A stretch of DNA of 64,000 nt from Ehretia macrophylla (GCA_037974665.1 CM075778.1:13319001-13383000); one strand, 5' to 3'; numbered from the stretch's first letter, positions 11,673-23,455 are shown. The notes: a model not told the origin generated them from the letters alone. Numbers and translations are program-made.

Positions 11673-12600
11673 ATGTCTACTCCTAATACTCCTATGAATG
11701 AAACCGGACAAAACTCCGGAATTGAGAAAGTTGCACCTCTTACTAGGCCAATTATGGCAACGACTTTTGTATGACATGCTCTAGGACCTATTGGACTCGG
11801 TGAGAGGCCGGAGAAGTTTAATGGGTGTGAATTCAAAAGGTGGCAACAGAAGATGCTATTTTATTTGACCATCTTAAGCCTAACAAGGTTCTTGTAAGAA
11901 GAGGCACCAGAGTTGAGTGAGAATCCAGATAGAGAGACCTTTGTTACGGTCGATGCCTGGAAGCACGCTGTTTTCCTATGCAAGAACTACATTCTTAACA
12001 TGTTAGACAACACATTATACAACGTGTATAGTCTAATCAAGACTGCTAAAGAACTGTGGGAAGCATTAGAGAAGAAGTACAAAACTGAAGATGCTGGTAC
12101 AAAGAAATTTTTCATCGGTAAGGTTTTGGACTTCAAAATGACAGATTCTAAAACAATCATAAGCCAAGTGCAAGAGTTTCAACTCATTTTGCATGAACTT
12201 GACGTCGAGGGTATGAAACTACTTGAGTTATTTTGTGTGGGTTCAATGGTTGAGAAATTACCTCATGCGTGGAAAGAATTCAAGAATTATCTCAAGCACA
12301 AATGCAAGGAGATGAGCATTGAAGACTTGGTGGTTAGGTTAAGGATTGAGGAGGATAACTGAGTTTCTGAGATGAACACCGATAAACACTATGAGGCTAA
12401 AACAAATGTTGTGGAGCAAAGTAGGTCCAACAATAACATGAAGCGCAAACATCAAGGTAAGAATAGTGGCGACAACAAGAAAAACAAGTTCTCGGGGAAC
12501 TGCTATGTTTGTGGCAAGGCTGGACATCGAGCCAAAGATTGCCGAAGTCGCAAAGCTCAAGGCAATTCTAAAAAAGGGAAGCAAGGCCAAGCTCATATTA
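11673..12600 (+). pseudogene. gag: Element C gag with CCHC knuckle
   Basis: Gag of a copia element starting MSTPNTPMNETGQ at 11673. Core sequence ALEKKYKTEDAGTKKFFIGK and VEKLPHAWKEFKNYLKHK is typical of the copia UBN2-type Gag. A CCHC knuckle (CYVCGKAGHRAKDC) lies at about 12502-12543. One frame runs from 11673 to past 12600 but is broken by TGA at 11772, TAA at 11895 and TGA at 12360; each fits a C-to-T change of an Arg CGA or Gln CAA codon (inferred). It continues in frame into protease, as expected for a copia Gag-Pol. Confidence 0.88.
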
Positions 12601-13900
12601 TTGAAGTGGACTATCTGACTGAGAATGTGGAAGGCATTAAACTAGCAGCAGTTGTATCGAAAGTTAATCTGATAGGAAATCCTAAGAAATGGTGGGTGGA
12701 CACTAGGGCTACTCGTCATGTGTGTTCTGAGCGAAGGATGTTCAATACCTATAAGACAGCAACTCCTGAAGAAATACTATTCATGGGAAATTCCTCCACA
12801 TCAAAAATACTTGGAACTGGGAAGGTCATTTTGAAGATGACTTCAGGGAAAAAATTGAGTCTCAATAACGTGCTCCATGTGCCGATATTACGAAGAATCT
12901 TGTCTCTGGGTCGTTGTTCAGTAAGAATGGCTTTAGGTTTATTTTTTAGTCTGATAAGTTTGTACTCACCAAGGGTGGGATGTTTCTTGGTAAATGGTAC
13001 CTTTGTGACGGTATGTTTAAGCTGAATGTAATGACCGTGGTACGCAAGTCTATTGTAACTGATAATAATGCTAATAATAACGTTTCTACTTCATCTTACA
13101 TGATTGAGTCCCCTATTGTTTGGCATAATAGGTTTGGTCATGTAAATTTTAAATCATTACATAAACTTGAGAATTTAGAATTGTTGCCTAAATTGGTTAG
13201 TAATGAAAATAAGAAGTGTGAAATTTGTGTGGAAGCCAAGATGGTTTCAAATCCTTTCAAATCTGTTGAAAGATATTCAGGATCATTGGACTTAGTTCAC
13301 AGTGATATCTGTGATCTAAAGTTTGTGCAAACAAGAGGCGGTAAAAAGTACTTTATAACTTTTCTCGATGATTGCACAAGGTATTGCTATGTGTATTTAC
13401 CCTGAAGTAGAGATGAAACTTTGGATGTATTTAAGCAATACAAGACTGAGGTGGAAAATCAACTTAGCAAGATGATCAAAGTACTAAGAAGTGATAGAGG
13501 AGGAGAATATATATTTTCTTTTGAGAAATACTGTGAGGAACAGGGTATTGTACATCAAACCACTGCTCTATATTCCCCTCAGCAAAATAGTATTACAGAG
13601 CACAAAAACCGAACTCTAAAGGAAATGATGACTGCCATACCAATAAACTCAATTTTACCACAAAATTTGTGGGGGGTGGGGGGGTCCTATCTTGACTGCG
13701 AAGTATATTCTCAAGAAGTTACCCTACAAGAAACTAGACAAAACACCTTACGAGTTATGGAAAGGTCAACCGCCATCTTTCCAATACTTAAAGGTGTGAG
13801 GGTGTCTAGCAAAGGTGGCTATACCACCACAAAAAATGGTGAAGATTGGACCAAAGACTATAGATGGTATGTTTATTGGATATGCAAACAATAGTTTTGC
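12601..13900 (+). pseudogene. Element C protease and integrase
   Basis: Protease has WWVDTRATRHVC near 12690; the family has D-T-G, so the active-site Gly is Arg. A frameshift near 12890 and a TAG follow, then FLGKWYLCDGMFKLNVM and the integrase zinc region (WHNRFGHVN ... CEICVEAK, 13120-13240). The core keeps DLVHSDICDL, KVLRSDRGGEY and SPQQNSITEHKNRTL (13270-13620), giving two of the D,D,E Asp residues; the Glu position reads ITE-H-KN where the family has VxERKN. Stop at 13403 and a G-run (13671-13683) with frame loss near 13685 end the readable part. The host factor or target preference cannot be read. Confidence 0.85.
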
Positions 13901-15720
13901 GTATCGGTTCTTTGTGCATAGGTCTGAAATTGATGACATTCATGTTATACAATTTTAGAATCAAGGAATGCGTTTTCTTCGAAGAGATATTTCCTTATAA
14001 ACATGTACAAGAAAATACTTCTTTGAAAAGAAATCATGATGTTACGAGCAGTCATGATATTGAGAAAGACCAAGAGATTTTAAATGAAGATGAACCGAGA
14101 CGTAGTAAGAGAGCTAGAATGTCAAAATCTTTTAGTCCCGATTTTCTAACTTATATGTTAGAATACCAACCTCATACCTTCAAGGAGGCTGTGTCAACTC
14201 CTGAAGCATCCGATTGGAAATAGGCTATGAATAGTAAGATTGAATCCATTATGCAAAATCATACTTAGGAACTGGTGGATCTTCCTCTAGGAAATAAACC
14301 CTTGGGGTGTAAATGGATTTTCAAAAGGAAGATGAAGGCAGATGGTTCAATTGATAAGTACAAGGCAAGACTTGTAATTAAGGGCTATAGGGAAAAAAAG
14401 GTCTTGACTATTTTGACACATATTTACCAGTGACGAGGATAATATCTATTCGGATGTTGATAGCAATTGTTACTATAAATAACCTCGAAATACATCAGAT
14501 GGATGTAAAGACAACCTTCTTAAATGGAGATTTAGATAAAGAAATCTACATGAAACAACCCGAGGGGTTTATGGTTCCTGGGAAAGAAAAGAAGGTTTGT
14601 AAACTTGTAAAGTCTCTTTATATACTTAAACAAGCACCAAAACAATGGCATGAAAAATTCGATAAAGCTATGATAGCAGGTGGCTTTAGAATTAATGAAT
14701 GTGATAAGTGCGTTTATGTGAAAGGCACTGAAATCGATTATGTCATTGTATGTCTCTATGTGGACAACATGTTGATTATTGGGAGCAATAATAATGTCAT
14801 TAAATCCACTAAAAGAATGTTATCCAGTAAATTTGACATGAAAGATCTGGGAGTAGCAGATATCATTTTAGGCATTAAAATTTCCAGAATATCTAGAGGA
14901 CTTGTACTATCGCAGTCTCATTACATTGAGAAAATACTTGAACGGTTCCTTAAAGAGGATAAGGAACAAGTGAAAACGCCTTTGGATATTAGTCTACCTT
15001 TAGTCAAAAATACTGGAGAAAGAATATCTTAATTAGAATATTCCTGAATTATCGGTAGTCTAATGTACATCATGAATTATACACGACCCATTATACCTTA
15101 CGCGATCAATAAACTTAGTAGGTATACTAGTAATCCAGGACATAGTCATTGGAAAGCTGTTATATGAGTTCTTAGGTATTTGAGATATACCTTAAGCTTT
15201 GGGCTGTAGTATACTGGATATCCAGCTGTATTAGAAGGATACAAAGATGCTAACTGGATATCGACACTAAAGATACCAAATCCACGAGTGGATATATCTT
15301 TACCTTGAGAGGTGCAGCTATTTCATGGAAATCCTCAAAACAAACTTGCATTGCAAGGTCCACTATAGAGTCAGAGTTCATAGCATTGGATAAAGCAGGA
15401 GAAGAGACGAAATGGCTCCGTCACTTCTTAGAGGATATTCCGAGTTGGCCAAAGCCTGTGCCACCTATTGGCATTCATTGCGATAGTCAATCTACAATTG
15501 GAAGGGCACATAGCAGTATATATAATGGTAAGTCTAGACATATATGTCGTAGACATAATACTGTGAGACAATTACTCTCCAATAGAGTTATCTCAATCGA
15601 CTATGTGAAGTTGCAAGATAACATTGCGGATCCGCTGATAAAAAGTTTAACTGGAGAGAAAGTTATAAATTTGTCGAGGGGAATGGGCCTTAAAGCCTAT
15701 AAAATTTTAAAGTCGCCATA
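13901..15720 (+). pseudogene. Element C reverse transcriptase and RNase H
   Basis: Begins in the integrase-RT linker (DEPRRSKRARMSKSF at about 14090). RT runs from LGCKWIFKRKMKADG through QMDVKTTFLNGDL and KQPEGFMVPG to CLYVDNMLIIGSNN (14750); the family YVDD box is YVDN here, a GAC-to-AAC change that removes a catalytic Asp. RNase H (15305-15720) keeps [19 protein letters not shown] and HCDSQSTIG. Stops at 14221, 14264, 15030, 15048, about 15165 and 15208 mostly look like CAA/CAG/CGA/TGG transitions. Frameshifts lie near 14395 and 15280. Non-functional. Confidence 0.88.
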
Positions 15721-16304
15721 ATAGGAACCCTACCTATATGACTGGAGATCCCAAGAACTAGGTTCAAAGGGAAAATTGAATTATGTAAATGCGACTAGTC
15801 TAGAGCATTGTGGGGGTTTTTCTAATCTTCTACTCATTCCTATGACGAGCAGACAATGCTGCTTGAAAACGTGAAGGTTAAGCTTTGCTTTTAATGGTTC
15901 TTATATCTTAGAAATCTAAGTGGGATGTTACAGGATACTCTTTATAAGAAACCACCTATATGAGTAAGGAGTGGGCCGCTCCTATGAGAATTCGGAAGAC
16001 AGAATTCTTAGAGAGTACTCATGAAACCGGGAATTGTTCAGGGCCGAAATGAACACAACAGAGAACCAGAAAATGTCCGAGAAGGTATTGTGTGAGCTCT
16101 ATTGTCTTGGTATACACGAAAAGCCGAACAGTTCAAGACATCATGTTTACTGGTTGACAAGTATATCCGATAGTCCTCACTAGGGAAGATTCAAAGCCGA
16201 GCAAACTATCTATCTCGATGCAATATCTTTCCATTTGATCTCTCTCTCTCTCTCGTTTGCATGACATATATATATTTTTGGCAATTTCTATTCATGTGAA
16301 GGAT
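15721..16304 (+). other. Element C 3' untranslated region
   Basis: Non-coding stretch between RNase H and the 3' LTR, with a CT microsatellite (16239-16255). The usual purine-rich tract before the LTR is weak (GTGAAGGA just before TGTTGG). Confidence 0.6.
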
Positions 16305-17355
16305 TGTTGGAGTTAGGTAGTGACCCAATGAGTGTGAATGTAAAATTGGACATTAATTTGGTGAAAATTTAAAGTTCAAGTCGGTCAAGGAAACCGGTTG
16401 AAGGACTCAACTGACTTCACATTTAACCAGCCTTTACAGTGAGCATTTTGCTTAAACCGGTCAAGTAGCCGGGTGAGTAGCCGGTCGAGTTACTCAATCG
16501 GCTTGTCCAGATTATACCAACGGGAAATTCATTTTGAATACTTGGCAACCTTTCGTAGTTGGTACGGTTTTGCCTATAAATACAAGGGTCCTTGGACCAG
16601 ATTTAACATCTTTTTCAGAGCATTAGTACTAGGAAATCTCTGCAAAATACATCTTGAGAAATCATTACATATTTTGAGAGAGAAATCAAACATTTGAAGG
16701 TTCGCCAAGTTCTTCAATTTAGAGTGCTACTATTGAAGATATTATACCATTGAATCCTAGGAGATTGTTGCCAAGAGTCCGTCAGCACCATAGCGGGGCA
16801 ATAACATCTTAAGGAAACTGAGAAATCAGGCCTCGGTGATTACATTTCAAGTTTACTGCATTAATCATTATTATCCAAGTAAGTATTACAATTTTTGATT
16901 TTTAGTTATCTTTCTTTCGTGCTTTCTTTCTTTTAGTCTTTTCTTTCCATTTTCTTACTTAACACCTACTTGACTTCATGTGTCATTATATGGTCGAGAC
17001 TACGTAGTTTTTTATTTTCTATATTATGTCTATTCGAGATTTCTACTTTTATATAAGTTAGCCTACTCGATTCTAAATCGAGATTGCAACTTCTATATAA
17101 GTTTGCCTACTCATTTTCATATCTAGTTTGTTATTTGCCTACTCCTTTTCATATCTAGTTTGTTATTTTACTTTAGTATTACTTTTGCTTGTTCGCCTAC
17201 TCGATTTCATGTGTAATTACATGATTGAGATTGCGAGTTTCTTTTAAATATTTATATTCTAGCAATTTTTATTCGATTTCATTTTTGCCATTCATTTTGG
17301 TTAAGTTGTAATTTATTTCGTTCATATCTGCATTCCCGCGCATATATATCTTTCA
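16305..17355 (+). repeat. Element C 3' LTR
   Basis: Second copy of the 10228-11265 LTR, about 13 bp longer mainly because of a short duplication of CCTACTCxTTTTCATATCTAG near 17105-17160. Ends TTTCA followed by the target duplication AAAAG. Confidence 0.93.
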
Positions 17356-17360
17356 AAAAG

Positions 17361-17779
17361 TAACATGATTTCTATTTGATTTTGAGTCGTATAGATCTTT
17401 CCTTTGAAAGTTTTTCAAACATATAGGTGAAGACTGTAAATTTGATAGAAATACATGTGGACCATTATATTCTTTCTATTCTTATATATATTCTGCTTAA
17501 TTGAGTTGTTTATTCCGTTAGAAGTACTTCCAAATTCTATTTAAGACTGAATTGTTTTTACCTAGTGCTTAACTGCGATTTTTTAGGATATTCTACTTAA
17601 TTGGTCTTTGTTGCATTTGGTAATCCCTCAGAGTATCATGCCTATAATTATATATAAATTAACTAGAATTTAGCTTTGGTGTTAAATATGTGCTTGGAGT
17701 TATTTGTTATATGTTATCATCAAAAGAATAAAAGTTTAACTAATCATGTATGTGCTAAAAGTTTCAGTAAATAGAAAAA
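17361..17779. other. Non-coding interval, nothing recognised
   Basis: AT-rich sequence between element C and the PTTA relic. No coding, tRNA or repeat structure seen. Confidence 0.5.
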
Positions 17780-18420
17780 ATGAATGTATTAGATCCATTA
17801 TCTCCTAATGGGGCAGAAACTGAACATGATAATCAAGGTTAACCCTATGTATACCATGTCTTTAAGATTACAACCATTTACTATGAATCCTTATATTTTA
17901 AATGATTGGAATTGGTTGGATTCTTTAGTACCTAATCCCTAAGAAAGAAAAGAGGCAAGTGCTGTGTAGGAAAGGTTGGCATCTCGACAGGGATAAACGA
18001 ATCAAAGTGCAATTTAACCTAAAGGGCTAGTCTATTGGTTGTGGAAGAGCTAAGCTAGTAAGCGGCTGTAGAATAATTGCTCACATAGGCAACTACTGTT
18101 CACTAATTTACGATGATTGGAAACACATTTCTGGTTCCGCGAAAGATGATATTATCAAGTATATAAAGGTTAATGATCAAATTGTACTCTTATAAATGAC
18201 TTTTTTCCCTTGTTTTAGCTTTCATTGATACTCTTTTTACACTAATAACTCTTGTATGTGTTAGGAGTATTACGTTTTTCCTTATGACAACCCGGATGAC
18301 AGCAAAAAGTACAAAAAGTATGTTCTTCGTTCTATCAGAACCAAATGGAAAAAGTACAAGTCCAGCTTAAGGAAACATATCTATAAATTAGCAAACAATA
18401 GAAGTTCTTTGCTATAAATT
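17780..18420 (+). pseudogene. Relic of a plant En/Spm-type (PTTA domain) gene
   Basis: From about 17985 one frame reads DRDKRIKVQFNLKG, a stop, then SIGCGRAKLVSGCRIIAH and IYDDWKHISGSAKDDIIKYI. A plausible intron (about 18171-18264, GTTAATG...GTGTTAG) leads to EYYVFPYDNPDD and VLRSIRTKWKKYKSSLRKH. The pattern IG-x-G...IG-x-...W...I...K-x-x-I...F followed by a basic WKKYKSSL-type end is that of the plant Ptta/En/Spm transposase-associated domain. A short upstream exon may start at ATG 17780 (MNVLDPLSPNGAETE). No CACTA termini were seen. The assignment is by pattern only. Confidence 0.45.
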
Positions 18421-18889
18421 GTTGTTGCAGTTCCAGAGGGGGTGAATGATCATCAATGGATTTGAATAATCTAATAGACATACTAATGGAAGGATTAAAT
18501 TGAATGATAATCGGCAACTAAATAGGTTCAATACATAATAACTTCATTTCCTTATAAATTATCTTGATATGTTGCTAGATATAACTCAAGACCTTAAGGG
18601 TGTTTCAAGAATCAAGGAGAAATTCTTGAAACAAAAATCAAGAGTTTGATTAGCATTAAAGGTGTTTAATATTTTCTTAATGTTGTTTGGCTATGAACCT
18701 AGAAAGTCACACCATATTAGCAAAGAGATTAAGTCTTGCTTGGACTTGAATCATCTTTTTTAAGAAATTATTAAGAATTAATAATAGTAGTCTCAACCAT
18801 TAAAAGTTAATAGGGCAAATTTGTAAGCTTAGCAAAGATTTGAGGTGCTTAGTGCAAATACGTAAAATATGACTTTTTACCTATTGGTT
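18421..18889. other. Non-coding interval, nothing recognised
   Basis: AT-rich DNA between the PTTA relic and the LTR region of element D. The left edge of element D may lie somewhere here, but no TG terminus could be paired with a second LTR. Confidence 0.4.
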
Positions 18890-19863
18890 GCCAACATGTT
18901 GATGTGGTAAAGTATTAGCCAAATATACACAAAACTACCAACTTAATCCTAGGTATGCATCTTGCAATCCAAGGGTTGACAAAAGTCAACAAAAGTAGGC
19001 TATACTTAATAGTTAAGGAAAAGCCAAAGATGTATTGAGAAGACATAAAGTAAAAAGCAAAAAATGTATGTATGTATGCATAGCTTGGGCGGCCATGCTA
19101 TTGGAGGAAAGAGAATACACTTTTTCAAGTCTTTGTCTTGCCTTTTATAGACAAAGACTTGAAAATTGGCGAAAATTGGGCTTAGACACGTGGTCCTACC
19201 GCGACGAGCCATTTGGTCTTACCCAACTGATAATACTTGGGCCACGACCCGTGTATGGTTCAATTTTTCACTAACTACCCCTACGGTAGGCTCTGCTCAA
19301 GCCCAAGGCCCTTGAGAGCCCAACGTTCAATGCCACCACGTGTGGTCAGTTGTCAAGAAGCTTGAAGAAGATCCGGCCCTACCGAGACTTTAAGGATTAG
19401 CGACTACGAGATAACTCAGCTATCCAATCCACCGTGACTGGATGATGACAATGAAATTAGGTAGGCTTCGGCCTTTTGAGATCCCAAGGGAGAGATACTC
19501 GAGTCCTCCAAGGATGTGAGTCATTGGAGCTCATGGACTCTAGCCTACCAGCAACTATAAATAGGCCATGTCTACCCAAGGGAAAAACATCAAATATCAG
19601 ACACCTTCAACCATATTCGCCATTTCTCTTTTCCACCAAACGACCTCTGTATATCCTGCCACTCCTATTACGGTAGTCTCCCTTAATTACTTTACATTTT
19701 TTTATCTTGTTCATCCACTCTCCTACAAATACTGACTTGAGTGTCGGAGTGTCTACGGTCGGTACCATATCGGTGTCCAAAGACTCATGTCATTCTTTTG
19801 CCTTTTGACCTTGCAGGTTGTTAGTACCCACTGAATTTATGATTGTAAATTTCGAGGTCTACA
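18890..19863 (+). repeat. Element D 5' LTR (left boundary unknown)
   Basis: The right end is fixed by TCTACA before the PBS. A TATA box CTATAAATAGG (19555-19565) with a transcript-start-like CA-rich region downstream fits an LTR promoter. No 3' LTR copy is present in the window, so the left limit is a guess. The open frames at 19006-19274 lie inside this region and have no recognisable product. Confidence 0.45.
19555..19565 (+). promoter_or_regulatory. TATA box in element D LTR
   Basis: CTATAAATAGG, a near-consensus plant TATA box about 310 bp before the LTR end. Confidence 0.5.
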
Positions 19864-19866
19864 ATT

Positions 19867-19883
19867 TGGCGCCTACCGTGGGG
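19867..19883 (+). other. Element D primer-binding site
   Basis: TGGCGCCTACCGTGGGG lies 3 nt after the LTR end. PBS sequences of the form TGGCGCC-x-CCGTGGGG are characteristic of Tat/Ogre-lineage gypsy elements and differ from the initiator-Met PBS of the other elements here. The primer tRNA was not identified from sequence. Confidence 0.7.
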
Positions 19884-19951
19884 GCCTAGAAATTTAATCA
19901 CTTGATCAGAAGGCTCTAAACCTTAACATACCCACTGTTTCTAGCTATACC

Positions 19952-20150
19952 ATGGTCGAATCCATTACTTATCCCAATCTTCAAGCACAGGTAGAGGCAT
20001 TGATGGCTGAGATGGCCACATGCAAAGACAAACTGAAGGAACTCGAGGAAAAGAATACCACTATTCGCTAGGAAAACATTACGATTCGCCAAGAGAGCCT
20101 CGAATTAAAGGAATGCACTCTCAGCGATCGTCACTCCTCGTAGCAGTAAA
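19952..20150 (+). pseudogene. Element D gag start (broken)
   Basis: ATG at 19952 opens MVESITYPNLQAQVEALMAE followed by a Lys/Glu-rich coiled-coil-like stretch to a TAG at 20069; reading continues for about 20 more codons (ENITIRQESLELKE). Position, just after the PBS leader, fits the N-terminus of a Tat-type Gag. No Gag core follows: tandem repeats begin within 120 bp. Confidence 0.5.
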
Positions 20151-20254
20151 AAATCAGTTACTCTTAGCCAAGTAGTAGAATCCATGGAACCACTTAGTTC
20201 TATACCCCAACAAACGCCCGATAATGGAGTCTACCTCCAAACTTATGATGCTCG

Positions 20255-20950
20255 CAAAAGAGACGTCTTAGACCCTTCCAACCTACTACAATTAAAAGCG
20301 GGGCATCCAAGACCCTTCGAGCCTACTATAAGTAAAATGAGATGTCCTGAATCCTCAGAACCTATTATAATTAAAAACAAAGTGTCCTAGATCCTCTGAG
20401 CTTATTATAAGTAAAAGCGAGGCGTCCTTGACTCTTCAAGCTTACCATGCTTGTAAGTAAGGCGTCTTGGACCCTCCGTGCCTACTGTAATGAAAGAAGA
20501 GTCCTTGACCCTCCGCGCCTACCTTAATTAAAAAGGAGGAGTCCTTGACCCTCCGCGCTTACCATAATTGCAAAGGATGAGTCATTGACCCTCTGCACCT
20601 ACTATAATAAAAAATGAGTCATTGACCCTCCGTGCCTACCTTAATTAAAAAGGAGAAGTCCTTGACCCTCCGCGCCTACCATAATTACAAAGGAGAAGTC
20701 ATTGACCCTCTGCGCCTACCATAATTGCAAAAGAGGAGTCCTTGACCCTCCGCGCCTAACATAATTGTAAAGGAGGAGTCATTGACCTTCTGTGCCCACC
20801 ATAATTGCAAAGGAGGAGTCTTTGACCCTCCGTGCCTACCATAATTGCAAAGGAGGAGTCGTTGACGCTCCACGCCTACCATAATTGCAAAGGAAGAGTT
20901 ACTGACCCTCTTTCCTACTATGATTGCAAAGGAAGAGTCTTTGACCTTGA
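20255..20950 (+). repeat. 40-bp tandem repeat array of element D, left part
   Basis: About 17 units of roughly 40 bp, consensus core GACCCTCCGCGCCTACCATA, then ATTGCAAAGGAGGAGTCCTT. The GTC starts lie at 20501, 20541, 20581, 20618, 20658, 20698 and 20738, giving a 40-bp period with one 37-bp unit. Units are degenerate before 20450 and cleanest at 20600-20900. The array stops abruptly at 20950 where element E starts. Open frames over it on both strands are repeat artefacts. Confidence 0.9.
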
Positions 20951-23437
20951 TGTGATGCCCGAGACCTGCATCATATTTACAAATACATGTTGCATACTTT
21001 TATGTGCATTTTAATGTACCTTATCTTACTTTAAGCTTGGTTACTATTCACAGTGGAAATTGACTGTCTAATTTGCTCGAATTAGTATTTTTCCAGGTAG
21101 TATGACTTATAAAAGGAATCAGAAACATGAGGTTTTGAGCATTGGATATCGGGAACACGCGTTAGGAAAATATTTCTTGCATTGTGTGAATAGTAAAATA
21201 TTATAATAACATTAGAATTAAACTAGTTGGCTTTGTAATTGATTTTAGGCTTGGATTTGACCAAGTTATATTAGCATTTGACATAAAATAACACCACATA
21301 CTTATAATATATACATATCACAATACATACATATACATAATATCATAAACAAAAGAAAAAATACCACCCTTGTCCCCTCCCTATAGCCGACGACACCCAA
21401 GGGAAAAAAAGAGGAGAAATTCAACTTCAACACTTCAAATTGTGTGGATTCAAGCCATTTTCAAAGGGTTCCAAGCTAACCTAAGTCTATTCCTAGCATC
21501 TACAAAGGCTTGGTGAGGGAGTTTTGCATATTTTTGTCATTATTAAAGTTTATGCTCTAGTTATAATTTTTCTTGATTTGCTAGTATTGGCTTATGTGAG
21601 GCTTTAAACTTGTGTTATATGTCTTCTACATGCTATTTAGACTTTACTTGAGTAGTTTAAAAGCTTACTTCATGGTTTAATGTAAAAATTTAAATGTAGG
21701 AGATGATGAATAGTACCAAGTTAGGGTTTTGATGGAATTTGCTTGTGAGGTGGATTTGATTCTATCTATAAGGGCTCTAGGTGTTATTGAACATAGTTAG
21801 ATGATTCTGTATAGTTTGTTTGCCTGAAATTGGATTAAAATGCAAAATTGGCTAAAATTCAAAAATGGATTTTTTGTAAAAAAATAATCCAGGTGCAATT
21901 GAGTGTTAGATTAGGTACCTACTAGGCATGGAAACACTTTTGGTGCTTTCGTTGCTTTGATTTGAGGGGTAGTTAGGGTAGCTGTAGTTAAAATCGACTC
22001 AGGGCCTTCTCCAGCTTTTGTTTCCAAAGCGGGTTTTGAGGGTTTGAATAGGTTCCTTTTAGTATCCTTAGGGATGTAGAATGGTTAGTTTGTGGAAATA
22101 GTTCCTTGAATTTTATATGGTAGTAAAATTGCTTAGTTGACAAAGGGAAAATGTGGAAATTGGGGTGTTAAAGCTACCTATGGACTTTTAATTTGATATC
22201 TTGTGTTAAAAATACATTTTGGTAGTATCTATGGACTATTGGTAAAGTTTCTTGAGAAATGTGAACCTTGTTCCCTTTGATTGCATTTGTCTATTTCGTG
22301 CCAAAAACTTATATTGTAACAAATTACGAGGGTGACCTACTTTGTCGTCCCTCACATGTGATTACTTGGTTTTCGTGATCGTGATACTGGTTGTGCAACC
22401 TTTTCGGATATGGTAGTATCGAGAAACTCAGGGCAACATCAAGCTGTCGGTCTAGCTCAGCTACCATGGTGCCTATTCATTTTCTTGCTGGGGCATACTC
22501 TCATACCCCAGAGGCATGGTTCACCTCGTTGGGGAATACAGACCTACCTTGGGAGAATGGGTCATAGAAGCGGGGTACATCCGGAGTACCCCATTGGTGG
22601 TATAAGGGGTTTTGCCGGCATTCGTCATCGAAGGTCATGGTTCGTGATTCGAGATCAAAGACAAAGAAGATGAACCGTATCCTTTTTAAATGTGTTTAAT
22701 GTTCATTCGATTAACTTGCTATATTGTATTACATGTTAAAATGATTTTCGAAAACACCATCGGTTTACTGTATCCCCTCCCTCGCTGAGCAGCTGTGTTG
22801 CTCACTCATCTTTTAACATGTTCAGGAGAAGCTGAGGTAGATCCCCAGCTTGTTGTTGTAGAGGAGGAAGAAGTACAACTTGATCAATTGCCTTAATTAC
22901 TTGTGTGTTGAGGTTTGATGCTTATGTGCAGATTATGTGAAGTTGCTGCTTGTATGATCATTTTGAGACCTTTGAGGTCTTGTATGTATTGTGTTAGATT
23001 TGGTGGTTTGTAATTAAAGTTGTAGTCTTAAATGATTTAATAGAGTAGTTGGCATGTAATAGCTAATGATCGACTTTACTACCTTTTAATTGCATGCTTG
23101 TGTGCTAAGGGAAGTTGAATGATGGACTTAATATATAAGCTTAACTTGTAAGTTTAATTAGAGTGGTATGATAAGCAAACTTATGACCTAGAGTTTCTAA
23201 AGATATGCCTTGCATGCTTGTATGATAAACTTTTGTTAAGTTGAGGCTCGGATGGCCTTAATGAAGTATAATGTTATGATCTTGAAGGATGGGTTTGTAT
23301 GAAGAGGTTGGATTGTAGTCTTGTGGTTGTATTTTGCTATTTGCAGGTTCCCAGATAGTCCACGGTACAGAGGAGACTCTGTTGTTGTACCGGGTCTGGA
23401 CTTGACCTATACGTGGGGTTGGGTTCGGGGCATTACA
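20951..23437 (+). repeat. Element E 5' LTR
   Basis: 2487-bp LTR beginning TGTGATGCCCGAGACC and ending GGGGCATTACA before the PBS. Positions from 21489 to the end match 39719-41652. It shares short blocks with the LTR of element G (CGGTACAGAGGAGACTC, CCTCGCTGAGCA), so E and G belong to related Tekay families. The 87-aa open frame at 22410-22673 is repeated in the 3' LTR at 40600-40863, but nothing supports it as a protein. Confidence 0.9.
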
Positions 23438-23443
23438 TTTAGG

Positions 23444-23455
23444 TGGTATTAGAGC
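23444..23455 (+). other. Element E primer-binding site
   Basis: TGGTATTAGAGC, initiator tRNA-Met PBS with one C-to-T mismatch against TGGTATCAGAGC, 6 nt after the LTR. Confidence 0.85.

Larger units (their letters stand above)
10228..17355 (+). mobile_element. Element C: complete Ty1/copia retrotransposon with AAAAG target duplication
   Basis: Two LTRs (10228-11265 and 16305-17355) begin TGTTGGAGTT and end TTTCA, and are flanked by the same 5 bp: AAAAG at 10223-10227 and at 17356-17360. The interior carries gag, protease, integrase, RT and RNase H in copia order (integrase before RT). All borders are intact but the coding region has many nonsense codons, a few frameshifts and catalytic-site changes, so the copy is a dead full-length insertion of 7128 bp. 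Confidence 0.93.

Noticed and set aside
20255-20950. Regular 40-bp repeats resembling a CRISPR array
   Set aside because: Adjacent head-to-tail units without unique spacers, in plant DNA, continuing beyond an inserted retrotransposon; this is a minisatellite.
22410-22673. 87-aa frame in the E LTR, also present at 40600-40863
   Set aside because: Both copies lie in LTR sequence and conservation is explained by LTR identity; no start context or protein family seen.
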